From: a bacterium
GTDB taxonomy: Bacteria > Pseudomonadota > Alphaproteobacteria > Caulobacterales > Caulobacteraceae
Assembly (NCBI GenBank): GCA_030824495.1
Contig: JAVBXP010000012.1
Span: 124,001 to 188,000 of the forward strand
Length of the DNA stretch: 64,000 nucleotides
Direction of reading: 5' to 3'
Both the position numbers and the translations under genes were made by a program. Shown in pieces: positions 8,529 through 17,147 of the stretch; the stretch's first letter is position 1; each line of letters starts with the position of its first letter. The notes below the pieces were generated by a model. That model searched no databases and was not told the origin of the DNA. It saw only the letters and a program-made list of their open reading frames with translations.

Positions 8529-9554
8529 ATGGCCGCCGGCTTGGTGGCGGTGACGGGGGCCACCGGCTTCCTGGGTCGCCATCTCGTTCGCGAACTCGCC
8601 GCCAGCGGGTGGCAGGTTCGAATTCTCGCAAGGCGAGATGTCATTCACCCGCTCTGGCGCAATTTTGAGGTCGAGGCCGTTCTGGGCGATCTCGCCGACG
8701 CTGGCGCACTAGATCGGTTGTGCCGCGACGCCGATCTTGTCGTCCACTGCGCCGGCCTGACCAAGGCTTGGACCGCCGAGGCGTTCAACGCCGTCAATGT
8801 CGAGGGCGCGCGCCGGGTCGCTGAACGGACCACCGGACGCATGCTGCTGGTCTCCAGCTTGACTGCGCGCGAACCGACCCTTTCGGACTACGCGGCGAGC
8901 AAACACGGCGGCGAAGACGCGGCCCGCGCCGTGCTGGGCGACCGAATCACTGTTGTCCGGCCACCGGCCCTCTACGGTCCGGACGACCCCGAGACGCTGC
9001 CGCTATTCAAGCTCGCCGCTTCAAGCCCGGTGCTCCCCGTGCTCGATCCAAGGGCGCGAATCGCCATGATGCATGTGCAGGACGCGGCGCGGCAGATCGC
9101 CGCTATGGCCCAGCTGAAAGCGCCGCTCACGGTCAGTCTTTCGGACCAGAGGCCGGGCGGATACGGCTGGCGCGAGGTCATGAAGACCGCGGCTGGCGTG
9201 TTCGGAAGATCGCCGCTACTCCTTGAAATTCCAGGGTTTGCGCTCTCGATAGCCGCGGCCGCGGCTCAACTGGCGCCCCGTTCAGGCCCCGCTCCGATGA
9301 TCACGTCCGCCAAGGTGCGAGAGATAACCCATGCGGACTGGTCGATCGCGCCGCACGAGCAACCTATTGAACTTCCAGCCGCCAGCTACGATCTCGCAGA
9401 CGGCTTCCTACACAGCGCCCTGGGCTATAGGTCCGGTGGCGTCAACTTTGGCAACTCAACGATAATCAGCGAAAAGATGCAGCTGACCTACTCGGCGGAC
9501 GACGCCAAATATGCGACGTTCGCGGATGATCGTTCGAGGGGGACGTATCGCTAA
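8529..9554 (+). CDS. cerR: NAD-dependent epimerase/dehydratase, ceramide reductase
   Basis: A 341-residue extended short-chain dehydrogenase. It has the Rossmann motif GATGFLG near residue 10, DLVVHCAGLTK, and the catalytic YAASK. In Caulobacter the gene at this position between aasR and acpR reduces the 3-keto group of the oxidised ceramide. The start lies two bases after the aasR stop and the stop two bases before acpR. The last 40 residues (after LGYRSGG) are polar and look less conserved than the core. Function is assigned mainly from family plus gene order. Confidence 0.82.
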   Translation: MAAGLVAVTGATGFLGRHLVRELAASGWQVRILARRDVIHPLWRNFEVEAVLGDLADAGALDRLCRDADLVVHCAGLTKAWTAEAFNAVNVEGARRVAERTTGRMLLVSSLTAREPTLSDYAASKHGGEDAARAVLGDRITVVRPPALYGPDDPETLPLFKLAASSPVLPVLDPRARIAMMHVQDAARQIAAMAQLKAPLTVSLSDQRPGGYGWREVMKTAAGVFGRSPLLLEIPGFALSIAAAAAQLAPRSGPAPMITSAKVREITHADWSIAPHEQPIELPAASYDLADGFLHSALGYRSGGVNFGNSTIISEKMQLTYSADDAKYATFADDRSRGTYR

Positions 9555-9556
9555 TC

Positions 9557-9808
9557 ATGGACTTGATCACCAACCCAACCGTGCTCGAAGTCGCGCGCGC
9601 CGCTGAGGTGGTTCTTGGCCGCAGCGTTCACGTGACCGCCGCCTCGGACATTTCCCGCGATCTCGCGGTCGATTCACTCGCCCTGATGAACATCGTCATG
9701 GAGCTGGAAGATCGGTTCGACATTTCGATCCCGATCGACCGACTCAGCGAAGTTCAAACGGTGGGCGACCTGTCGTCCCTGATCGACAACATTCGAAACA
9801 AGGCTTGA
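9557..9808 (+). CDS. acpR: Acyl carrier protein dedicated to sphingolipid synthesis
   Basis: An 83-residue acyl carrier protein with the phosphopantetheine attachment motif DSL (Ser40) in DLAVDSLALMNIVMELEDRF. It is acidic and helical along its length. It lies between cerR and spt with two-base spacing to both, as in Caulobacter, where it presents the acyl chain to Spt. Its separation from any fatty-acid synthesis cluster and its tight coupling to spt argue against it being the housekeeping AcpP. Confidence 0.88.
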   Translation: MDLITNPTVLEVARAAEVVLGRSVHVTAASDISRDLAVDSLALMNIVMELEDRFDISIPIDRLSEVQTVGDLSSLIDNIRNKA

Positions 9809-9810
9809 GC

Positions 9811-11028
9811 ATGGCTCTGCTCGATAGACACGCAGCGTCCCGCGACGCCTACCAAGCGATCCGGCAGGCTTCGGCCGATCCGTTCAGCGTCCGCTTCGAC
9901 TCGGTGATTTCGCCGACCGAAGGGGTCATCGACGGGCAAAGGACGATCCTGCTCGGCACCAATAACTACTTGGGGCTGACCTTCGATCCCGATTGCATCG
10001 AAGATTCCGTCCGCGCCGTGCGCGAAGGCGGCACGGGCACGACCGGCTCGCGGATCGCCAACGGCAGCTATGACGGCCACGTCACGCTCGAGACGGCGTT
10101 GAAGGCCTATTACAACCGCCGCCACGCCATGGTGTTCACCACCGGCTATCAGGCCAATCTGGGGGTCCTCTCCAGCCTGGTCGGCCGCGATGACCACCTG
10201 CTGCTCGACGCCGACAGCCACGCCAGCATCTATGACGGCGCCCGCATGGGCCACGCAGAGGTCACCCGCTTCCGCCACAACGATCCGGAAGACCTCTACA
10301 AGCGCCTGCGCCGTCTGAAAGACGCGCCCGGCGAGAAGCTGATCGTGGTCGAAGGCATCTATTCGATGGTCGGCGACGTCGCCCCGTTGAAAGAGATCGT
10401 CGCGGTGAAGCGCGAAATGGGCGCCTACCTGCTGGTCGACGAGGCCCATTCGATGGGCGTGCTCGGCGCCAACGGCCGCGGCCTGGCCGAGGAAGCCGGC
10501 GTTGAAGCCGATGTCGACGTCATCGTCGGCACCTTCTCCAAGAGCCTGGGTTCGGTCGGCGGCTTCGTCGTTTCCGACATGGAAGGCTTCGACGTCATGC
10601 GCGTCGTCTGCCGCCCGTACATGTTCACCGCCTCGCTGCCGCCGGCGGTGGTCGCCTCGACCGTCACCGCCCTTCGCAAGGTCCAGGAAACCCCTGCTCT
10701 GCGCCATAAGCTGCACGCGAACGCCAAGCATCTCTATGACGGCCTGACCAATCTGGGCCTGGCCACCGGCCCGAACTGCAGCCCGATCGTGGCGGTCACC
10801 ATGCCCGACCAGGCTGTGGCCATCGGCATGTGGAACACCTTGCTGCAGAACGGGGTCTATCTGAACCTCGCCCTGCCGCCAGCCACGCCCGACAACCGTC
10901 CGCTGCTCCGCAGCAGCGTCAGCGCCGCGCACACGCCCGAGCAGATCGAACGCGTGCTCGAAGTGATGGAAAAGGTCTCGCGCGAGTTCGGCCTGCTGAA
11001 GGACGAACCCAAGCGCGCCCTGGCCTAG
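9811..11028 (+). CDS. spt: Serine palmitoyltransferase
   Basis: A 405-residue PLP enzyme of the alpha-oxoamine synthase family. It condenses L-serine with an acyl thioester to give 3-ketosphinganine, the first committed step of sphingolipid synthesis. The PLP lysine is Lys244 in GTFSKSLGSVGG; His137 in DADSHASIYDG stacks on the cofactor ring; Asp210 and His213 lie in VDEAHSMG. It follows acpR by two bases. An in-frame TTG at 9805 overlaps acpR, but the ATG at 9811 is the simpler start. Family relatives KBL and BioF have the same fold; gene context decides for Spt. Its end overlaps cpgC on the other strand by four bases. Confidence 0.93.
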   Translation: MALLDRHAASRDAYQAIRQASADPFSVRFDSVISPTEGVIDGQRTILLGTNNYLGLTFDPDCIEDSVRAVREGGTGTTGSRIANGSYDGHVTLETALKAYYNRRHAMVFTTGYQANLGVLSSLVGRDDHLLLDADSHASIYDGARMGHAEVTRFRHNDPEDLYKRLRRLKDAPGEKLIVVEGIYSMVGDVAPLKEIVAVKREMGAYLLVDEAHSMGVLGANGRGLAEEAGVEADVDVIVGTFSKSLGSVGGFVVSDMEGFDVMRVVCRPYMFTASLPPAVVASTVTALRKVQETPALRHKLHANAKHLYDGLTNLGLATGPNCSPIVAVTMPDQAVAIGMWNTLLQNGVYLNLALPPATPDNRPLLRSSVSAAHTPEQIERVLEVMEKVSREFGLLKDEPKRALA

Positions 11029-11939
11029 GCCTTCCGCCTAGCCTTCCAGAGCTGCCAGAACACCCCCGGGGACGCCAAGATCAAATGGCGTTCCCGCCAA
11101 GGGGTCACTGTTATGGCCACGCCTGTGTGTCGCTCGATCTTCCACGCTGCATAGCGCCCAGCGCCTTCGAAGGTGAAGGCCGCCTTGACCAGCCGCGCCA
11201 GGTTCAGCGGTTTGCCTAGGGTGCGTCGCAACCGCCAAGCGCGCAGCAGACGCGACCGTTCGGCCTCGCCGAGCATTGGGCGCAATTGGCCCGCATCGCT
11301 TTCATAGGGGACATCGCCCGCCTCCCAGGCGGCCGGCAGGATGGCGTCATAGCGTTCTGGCGCATTGGCGATGATCTGCGCCTCGCGCCCCGTGGCCTCC
11401 ACCCGGAACTCGGCGGCGTAGGTCTGGCGAAACAGCGCGGTCCAATAGGCCTGGGGCGCGCCTTGGGCAGGCCCCACAACGGCGGCGAAACGGGCGGCGG
11501 TGATTGCGGCCTGCGCCACGGCCAGACGCACCTGGCCTGCTATCTCCGCATTGAGCGACCACACCAGGGCGGATGGCTGGACGAAGCGAGTCCAGATGGT
11601 GGTGTCCAGGCCCTTGCCCGTCACCGCTCGGCTGAACTGCGCCACCGTCATCGAGGCGACCTTGGCGCGGTAGACCCGGCCATCGGCCTCGAACTCGTGA
11701 TAGCTGACGTCGGGCCAGAGCACCCGGCCGGCCAGCCCGCGCAGCCCCGGACGCGGAGCCGTCGTCAGGACGTAGAAGTCCATCACGCCCTCGACATCGC
11801 CGGTACGCAGCACTGAGCCGTAGAACAAGACCGCGCCCGAATTCGCGAACCGCCGCGTCAGATCAGCGCCCATCGCCGCGGCGTGGGCGGGTGGAACCGC
11901 GTCCAGCTCGGCCGTGATCAGGGCGTCGAGACTCGTCAT
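11025..11939 (-). CDS. cpgC: Nucleotidyltransferase-like protein of the ceramide phosphoglycerate cluster
   Basis: A 304-residue soluble protein. FYGSVLRTGDVEGVMDFYVL (about residues 39-58) has the GS...D-x-[FD]-x pattern of the polymerase-beta-like nucleotidyltransferases, close in style to Tam41-type phosphatidate cytidylyltransferases. It is the last gene of a three-gene operon and overlaps cpgB by four bases. The symbol follows gene order in Caulobacter, recalled from the literature, where this position is cpgC. An attractive role is transfer of CMP to ceramide-phosphate or to a headgroup precursor; that is inference. Confidence 0.65.
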   Translation of the reverse strand: MTSLDALITAELDAVPPAHAAAMGADLTRRFANSGAVLFYGSVLRTGDVEGVMDFYVLTTAPRPGLRGLAGRVLWPDVSYHEFEADGRVYRAKVASMTVAQFSRAVTGKGLDTTIWTRFVQPSALVWSLNAEIAGQVRLAVAQAAITAARFAAVVGPAQGAPQAYWTALFRQTYAAEFRVEATGREAQIIANAPERYDAILPAAWEAGDVPYESDAGQLRPMLGEAERSRLLRAWRLRRTLGKPLNLARLVKAAFTFEGAGRYAAWKIERHTGVAITVTPWRERHLILASPGVFWQLWKARRKA

Positions 11940-12865
11940 GGCGCCAGGAACCGCATCGGCGCGCCCCGACGAACGAGGATCTCGCCGCCAGGAAACACCT
12001 CGCCATCGACGATCACCGCCTCGGGGACCGAGACGGTCAGCCGCTCCGCCTGCTGCCGGCGATAGCCGTTGCGGCCGAGCCAGGGCGCAGCACGCCCGGC
12101 CAGCAAGGTCGGAAGCGCCGCAAGCAGCAGCCGCGGAGGGCTATCGACGTCCAGCACCTTCATGGCGTCCGTAGGCGGGCCGAACGGTTTGAGACCAAAG
12201 GGCAGGCGCTTGAGCGTGGTCGCCATCAACACGAACCGCTCGCCGATCGGCAAGGGCTGGTCGTCCACCTGGCCGGTCAGGCGCACGCCCTGCCGCCACT
12301 GGTCGCGCCGTCCCCCGAAGAGGGTCCCGAACGCCGCGCCCGCGAGGGTCAGCGCCACAGACAGGCTGTGATAGGCACCCATCTTGTGCACCGACTGGGA
12401 CATCTGGGTCGCGCGCACAAAAGCGCCCAGGCCAAAGACGAAGCCGCGCACGGGGTGGCGCGCGGCGTCCGTCCAGCTGACTTCCAGCGGCGTGCGGGTC
12501 TTGTAGAAGGGCTGGGCCTGGGCCGCTCGGCTCAGGATCGCGTCAAGATCCCAGCCGCGCCGCGCGCCAAGATCCAGGGCCAGGATGTTGGTCTTTCCCG
12601 AGGCCAGAATCGCCAGCACCGGCGGCTGGTCGCCATAGGCGTCGGGTAGGACGGTTAGGACCTCGCGGACCGTGCCGTCCCCACCGTCGATAACCACCAG
12701 GCCCACGCCGTCGGCGGCGAACCGGCGCATGTCGTCGGCCAAGGCCTGCGGCGTCGCCGGCTCGACCCAGAGCACGCCCTCTGGTCGGGTTCCGGCGGCT
12801 TGCTGACGATTGGCGTGGCTCCGTGGATTATGGACCACGCCGACCTTGGTCAGCGCGACAGCCAC
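11936..12865 (-). CDS. cpgB: Ceramide kinase-type lipid kinase (DAGK family)
   Basis: A 309-residue kinase of the diacylglycerol kinase catalytic-domain family. The nucleotide motif GGDGT is in VIDGGDGTVREVLTVLP (about residues 61-77). Other hallmarks are the N-terminal NPRSHANR and the C-terminal beta domain ending in VPEAVIVDGEVFPGGEILVR. In Caulobacter the middle gene of this cluster phosphorylates ceramide to ceramide-1-phosphate. It starts with GTG at 12865, overlapping the end of cpgA by 16 bases, and its stop overlaps the cpgC start (ATGA), so the three are translationally linked. YegS/DgkB-like activity on diacylglycerol is the alternative. Confidence 0.8.
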   Translation of the reverse strand: MAVALTKVGVVHNPRSHANRQQAAGTRPEGVLWVEPATPQALADDMRRFAADGVGLVVIDGGDGTVREVLTVLPDAYGDQPPVLAILASGKTNILALDLGARRGWDLDAILSRAAQAQPFYKTRTPLEVSWTDAARHPVRGFVFGLGAFVRATQMSQSVHKMGAYHSLSVALTLAGAAFGTLFGGRRDQWRQGVRLTGQVDDQPLPIGERFVLMATTLKRLPFGLKPFGPPTDAMKVLDVDSPPRLLLAALPTLLAGRAAPWLGRNGYRRQQAERLTVSVPEAVIVDGEVFPGGEILVRRGAPMRFLAP

Positions 12866-13992
12866 GACGTCACCTGGCCACGCGGCGTGATGAGCCCCTG
12901 CAGCACCTGGACCAGGTGGACCAGCAGCGACAGCGCCGTCCAGATCGCGACCAGCAGCAGGCCGATGTCCGGCCGTCCGACCAAACTCGCTCCGGTCAGC
13001 ATGATCAGGTTCGGGTTACGGCGCGCGGTGATGAGCCGGAAGAAACTGTCGAACGGACGCCAAGCGTGCATCTCGACCTTGAACAGGCCCAGGAACACGC
13101 CTTCCAGCATGCGCTGCACCACATAGCCGCCGACGATGACCGCGAGGATCAGTTCGGCATGGCCGAGCGGATGGGGTCCCGCCTGGACGCCGATCAACCA
13201 GGCCCACCACCAGAACGGCGGATGGATCAGGTCAATGCCGTGGTCGAAGACGTTGCCCATCTTCGAGGAGGTCAGGGTGACACGCGCCAGCTTGCCGTCG
13301 ACTGTGTCCAGGAAGGTCATGCCCCAGGCTGCGACCAGGCCCCACCCGAAGTGCCCGGTCCAGAACAGCGCGAACGCGGCTAGCACCAGAAGGAAGCTGG
13401 CGAAGGTCACCTGGTTCGGCGTCACGCCCGCCAGGGCGCACCAGCGCGTCACCACCCGGGCCGGCGCCGGCCAGACGTACTTGGTGACCAGGTCGGTGAC
13501 GCCCTTGTAGGAACCCTGGAACAACCGCTTTTCGACCTCTCGGACATTGGCGGTCGTCAGGCGACGAAGGATTGGCGGCTCCTTCTTGCGAAGCTCGCTG
13601 TTGTAAGTCGATCCGACCTCGAGCGCGGTCAGTCGGGGATAGTCGGGGGCGACTGTTGCGAGATCCTCTCCCGCAGCCAGACGCTCTAGGGCGGCGCGCA
13701 TGGCCTCGCCCTGCCCGTGGATCGCGGCGGGGACGCCGTCGTCATCGACCAGGATCACATTGGGCTGTTGCGCCAGGGCGCGGATCAGGGCCTCGTCGAA
13801 CACCCAGCGTGCATCGACGGCGAGCACAGCCTGGGTGGCGGATGCAGCCGCGCCATTTTCCTGGAGACCCAACCGGCGAAAGATGCGCTGTAGGCGCTCA
13901 GCCGAACTCATCCCCCAGATGCGGCCCTCGGCGAGCCCGACCACGATGGCGGCGGGGCCGGCCTTGCCGGTAGCTTCTGATGATTTCGTCAA
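12850..13992 (-). CDS. cpgA: CDP-alcohol phosphatidyltransferase with degenerate nucleotidyltransferase N-domain
   Basis: About 380 residues. The C-terminal half is polytopic and carries the complete CDP-alcohol signature D-x2-DG-x2-AR-x8-G-x3-D-x3-D, read as DTVDGKLAR...GNVFDHGID. The N-terminal 130 residues resemble the nucleotidyltransferase half of inositol-phosphate transferase fusions (WGMSSAERLQRIFRRLGL, LVDDDG) but lack the Gly-rich NTP loop. It would join a CDP-activated lipid or alcohol to its partner at the inner membrane. First gene of the cpgABC operon. The start is uncertain: TTG codons at 13992 and 14001 are the best candidates, just downstream of a TATAAT box; there is no nearby in-frame ATG. 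Confidence 0.72.
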   Translation of the reverse strand: MTKSSEATGKAGPAAIVVGLAEGRIWGMSSAERLQRIFRRLGLQENGAAASATQAVLAVDARWVFDEALIRALAQQPNVILVDDDGVPAAIHGQGEAMRAALERLAAGEDLATVAPDYPRLTALEVGSTYNSELRKKEPPILRRLTTANVREVEKRLFQGSYKGVTDLVTKYVWPAPARVVTRWCALAGVTPNQVTFASFLLVLAAFALFWTGHFGWGLVAAWGMTFLDTVDGKLARVTLTSSKMGNVFDHGIDLIHPPFWWWAWLIGVQAGPHPLGHAELILAVIVGGYVVQRMLEGVFLGLFKVEMHAWRPFDSFFRLITARRNPNLIMLTGASLVGRPDIGLLLVAIWTALSLLVHLVQVLQGLITPRGQVTSWLSR

Positions 13993-14004
13993 TGCCGCCA
14001 ACCG

Positions 14005-14017
14005 ACCTGTGATTATA
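14005..14017 (-). promoter_or_regulatory. Possible -10 element of the cpgABC operon
   Basis: A perfect TATAAT (minus strand, 14017-14012) lies 11-20 bases upstream of the TTG start candidates of cpgA, in the short gap to the divergent phosphoesterase. No convincing -35 is seen, so this is a weak call. If used, the messenger would have a very short leader. Confidence 0.35.
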
Positions 14018-14066
14018 GAGAACTGATAATCAGCTTCGCCGCCGCCTGACCAGAAACCATCTTCCG

Positions 14067-14960
14067 TTGCAACCGTTTCGCCTCGCCCATCTGTCCGATC
14101 CGCATCTACAGCCGCCCGCCGGCGCGCTGGCGCCTGGCGACTTCGTATCAAAGCGGCTGCTCAGCGCGATCGCCTGGCGCCGCAAGGGGCGCGAGCATCA
14201 GCCGCGCGTGCTGGATGCGCTCACCGCCGATATCGCCGCCTATGGTCCTGATCATATCGCCCTGACCGGCGATCTGACGAACTTCTCGACTCAGGGCGAG
14301 TTCGCGGCCGCGCAAGCCTGGCTCCGGACCCTGGGACCGGCCGCCAACCTCACCCTCAGCCCGGGCAACCACGACGCCCTGGTGGCGAAGAACGCGCCCG
14401 ACAGTTTCGCCCCGTGGCGGGAGTGGCTGGAAGATCCCGGCGACACGGCGTTTCCGGCAGTTCGGCGGCGCGGCCCGGTCGCCCTGGTCAATCTCTGCTC
14501 GGCGACGCCCACCGCGCCCTGGCTGGCGACCGGACGTTTGGGCGATGTCCAATTGGCGCGGCTGGCGACCATCCTGGACCAACTTCATCAGGATGGCCTG
14601 TTCCGCGTGCTCCTGATCCACCACCCGCCGACCGGCGGGATCGTCTCCAAACGCAAATCGCTGGAGGACGCCCCCGCCCTGCGCGCCCTGCTGCAGGCGA
14701 AGGGCGCTGAACTGATCCTGCACGGCCACGCCCATGAGGCGGCGGTAAGCACGCTGCCCGGTCTCGGCGGCGCCATTCCGGTGCTGGGCGTGCCTTCAGC
14801 CTCGGCGGTCGGCCACGGAAAGCACCCGCCGGCTCGGTGGCACGGCATTGAGATCGCCCCGGACCAGCGCAAGATCCGGGTCGTCGCACGCGGCCTGTCG
14901 TCAGAGACCGGCGCGTTCGAACCGCTTGGAAGCTACCTGCTCGATACGGCTCAGGGATAG
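14067..14960 (+). CDS. Metallophosphoesterase (calcineurin-like)
   Basis: A 297-residue phosphoesterase with all five metal motifs in order: LSDPHL (residues 9-14), LTGDLTN, SPGNHD, LIHHPP and LHGHAHE. This is the Icc/CpdA-like branch of binuclear metal phosphoesterases. It has no signal peptide, so it acts in the cytoplasm. Divergent from cpgA and inside the sphingolipid island, it may cleave a nucleotide-linked or phospholipid intermediate, but the substrate is not shown by sequence. The best start is TTG at 14067, giving the usual MQPFRLAHLSDPHL beginning. Its end overlaps the DUF2141 gene by ten bases. Confidence 0.82.
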   Translation: MQPFRLAHLSDPHLQPPAGALAPGDFVSKRLLSAIAWRRKGREHQPRVLDALTADIAAYGPDHIALTGDLTNFSTQGEFAAAQAWLRTLGPAANLTLSPGNHDALVAKNAPDSFAPWREWLEDPGDTAFPAVRRRGPVALVNLCSATPTAPWLATGRLGDVQLARLATILDQLHQDGLFRVLLIHHPPTGGIVSKRKSLEDAPALRALLQAKGAELILHGHAHEAAVSTLPGLGGAIPVLGVPSASAVGHGKHPPARWHGIEIAPDQRKIRVVARGLSSETGAFEPLGSYLLDTAQG

Positions 14961-15421
14961 CGCATGCGCAGGGCCGTCCGACTAGCCCCGGCCGGCACGC
15001 GGAAACGGACGGCGTTGTACGCCGGCAGGCCGACCGTGGTCGGCGCGTCGTTCGAGAAGCCATATCCTTCGGTCGGCATGCCCACGAGGCTCCGGTTGAA
15101 GTCACGATCGGCGTTGATGTCGTGATAGACCGCGATGGCGTAGAAGCCCGGCCCCGGCAGGAAAAAGCACGTGGTGGTGGTCGGCGTCCTGGCCGGTACC
15201 CGTTGGCGCGCCAACTTACCCTTTGGCGCCAGGAAGCGCTTGGCGTCGTCCGGATAGATGGTGATCGCCACCTCGCCCTTCGCGGAGCGGATGTTGCTGA
15301 CACTCACAGTCAGACGATGCTCGCTCGGCTTGCCGGCGCACTCCTCGGCCGCCAGGGCCGGCGTCGCCGCCAAGGCGAGAAATGCGAAGACCGAGGCCGT
15401 CGGACCGGTTCGGACTTTCAT
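14951..15421 (-). CDS. Secreted DUF2141 family protein
   Basis: A 156-residue protein with a clear signal peptide (hydrophobic stretch about residues 9-21, cleavage near TPALAAEE). The mature part has the DUF2141 pattern: VSNIRSAKGEVAITIYPD, a FYAIAVYHDINADRDFNRSLVGMPTEGYGFSND core and a final strand. Proteins of this family are periplasmic or outer-membrane associated beta-sandwiches of unknown role. Cysteines at about residues 28 and 85 could form a disulfide. It lies within the sphingolipid island between the phosphoesterase and the HIT gene, transcribed on its own. Confidence 0.8.
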   Translation of the reverse strand: MKVRTGPTASVFAFLALAATPALAAEECAGKPSEHRLTVSVSNIRSAKGEVAITIYPDDAKRFLAPKGKLARQRVPARTPTTTTCFFLPGPGFYAIAVYHDINADRDFNRSLVGMPTEGYGFSNDAPTTVGLPAYNAVRFRVPAGASRTALRMRYP

Positions 15422-15483
15422 GAAAATCGACGACTCCCTATGGTGCGCCACACGGCGGCTGACGCCAGACAAGCAGGCTGCTC

Positions 15484-15921
15484 ATGAGTAACCAGACCGC
15501 CGTTAACTTCGGCTTCCCCAGGACGATGGTGGCCGAAACCAGCCATTGGCTGGTGCTCGTGCGTCCCAAGCAGCCCACATTTGGGTCTCTGGTCTTGGTA
15601 TGCAAGGAGCCGGTCCAAGCGTTCTCCAATGTCAGTCCCGAGGCTTTCGCCGATCTGCAGGTCGCCATCAAGGGTATCGAGCGACTCCTGCAGGACAAGG
15701 TGAAGTACGAGAAGATCAACTATCTGATGTTGATGATGGTCGATCCCGACGTCCACTTCCATGTGATCCCGCGCTACGCCGGGGTTCGCGACCACGCGGG
15801 CATGAGCTTCCCAGATGCGGGTTGGCCAGGTCCGCCGGCGCTCGGAACCGCCGTGGACCTCAGCGACGACACGCTTGAGGCCTTGGCCCAGGCCTGGCGC
15901 CGCGAATGGCGCACGGCGTGA
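15484..15921 (+). CDS. HIT family nucleotide-binding protein
   Basis: A 145-residue histidine-triad protein; the motif VHFHVIPRY (H-x-H-x-x-P variant of HxHxHxx) is at about residues 96-104. HIT proteins hydrolyse or transfer nucleoside monophosphates from phosphoramidates or dinucleotides. The third histidine of the triad is replaced by a proline-containing segment, as in several galT/HIT-like branches. It directly precedes lptF, with its stop inside or just before the lptF start region, so the two are likely co-transcribed. Confidence 0.82.
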   Translation: MSNQTAVNFGFPRTMVAETSHWLVLVRPKQPTFGSLVLVCKEPVQAFSNVSPEAFADLQVAIKGIERLLQDKVKYEKINYLMLMMVDPDVHFHVIPRYAGVRDHAGMSFPDAGWPGPPALGTAVDLSDDTLEALAQAWRREWRTA

Positions 15922-15941
15922 CCGCGGCCGGAACACGACCC

Positions 15942-17147
15942 ATGCGGCCCCGTTTCGGGCTGTCGCTCATCGACCGCTACGTGCTGCGCCTGACGACCGG
16001 CCCGATGCTGGCTTGCTTGGCCGTCACGCTGGTCGCCCTGCTGCTGGAACGCGCCCTGCGGCTGCTGGACCTGTTGTCGCAAAGCAGCGACCGCTTCGGA
16101 TATGTCGTCCAACTCACCGGCCAGTTGGTGCCGCACTATTTCGGCCTGGCCCTGCCGGTGGCGTTCTTCGTGGCGCTGTTCATCGTCATCACCAAGCTGA
16201 GCGACGGATCGGAAATCGACGCCCTGCTGGCCAGCGGCTTTTCGCTGACGCGCCTGGCGGCGCCCTTCGTCGGCCTCGGCGTCCTGCTGGCGATCGTCAG
16301 CATCATCGTGTTCGGCTACGCCCAGCCCTATAGCCGCTACGCCTATCGCGCGGTCATGCACGCCGCCGCAACGGCCGGCTGGAACGGTCAGCTCCAGGCG
16401 GGCGCATTCGTAACCGACGACAAGCTGATCATGACCGCCGACCAGGCAGACCCGAAGGGGCAGAGGCTGGAACGGCTGTTCATCCGCCGAATGAACCCTG
16501 AAGGCCGCGAGGAGGTGATCACCGCCGAGTCCGCCGACCTCCATGTCGCCGACGATGGCGCCACCGTGACGCTGATCCTGCGAAACGGACGGCGCATCCT
16601 CCAATCGGCGACTGGCGACTTCAGCATCCTGCAGTTCGAGACCTTCACGACCAAGGCGCCGCTGGCCGGGTCCAGCGCCCTGCTACGCGCACGCGGCGGT
16701 GACGAACGCGAACTCACCCTCGGCGAATTGGCCGAACGGGCGAAGTCCCACAACAGCATCCTGCCGCGCGCGACGGTCTTGGCTGAGCTCTATGCCCGCC
16801 TCGCACGGGCTATCTTCCTGCCATTCCTGCCGCTGATCGCCTTCCCGCTCGGATTGGCCGCCAAGCGCGGTCGCCGCGCGCCGGGCCTCATATTCGCCGG
16901 ACTGCTGCTGCTCGCCTTCCAACACTCGCTGCAGCTCGGGCAGAGCCTGGCGGAGGCGGGGCGCCTGCCGGCCTTCGCCGCGATCGGTACGCCGTTGCTG
17001 CTGTTCACCGGCTTTGGCGTCTGGATGTTCGCCGGCAGCCGCAATCGCCCGGGTGAGACCCCTATCAGCCTGTTCATCGCCTCCATCACCGATGGCTGCG
17101 GCCGGGTGCTTGGCGCCTTCCGCCTCAGGCGAGCGGCCTCGGCATGA
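15942..17147 (+). CDS. lptF: LPS export ABC transporter permease LptF
   Basis: About 401 residues of the LptF/LptG (YjgP/YjgQ) family. It has two N-terminal and one following helix (LSLIDRYVLRLTTGPMLACL; VPHYFGLALPVAFFVALFIVI), a large periplasmic jellyroll (about 130-270), then three C-terminal helices. The A-specific LSDGSEIDALLASG coupling segment follows helix 2. It forms the inner-membrane half of the LptB2FG extractor that feeds lipid to LptC. The lptG start overlaps its stop (ATGA). An upstream ATG at 15906 within the HIT gene is also possible. Confidence 0.88.
   Translation: MRPRFGLSLIDRYVLRLTTGPMLACLAVTLVALLLERALRLLDLLSQSSDRFGYVVQLTGQLVPHYFGLALPVAFFVALFIVITKLSDGSEIDALLASGFSLTRLAAPFVGLGVLLAIVSIIVFGYAQPYSRYAYRAVMHAAATAGWNGQLQAGAFVTDDKLIMTADQADPKGQRLERLFIRRMNPEGREEVITAESADLHVADDGATVTLILRNGRRILQSATGDFSILQFETFTTKAPLAGSSALLRARGGDERELTLGELAERAKSHNSILPRATVLAELYARLARAIFLPFLPLIAFPLGLAAKRGRRAPGLIFAGLLLLAFQHSLQLGQSLAEAGRLPAFAAIGTPLLLFTGFGVWMFAGSRNRPGETPISLFIASITDGCGRVLGAFRLRRAASA

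Noticed and set aside
6871-8631. A 586-codon open frame on the minus strand
   Set aside because: It is antisense to aasR and has shadow-like composition and no motifs.
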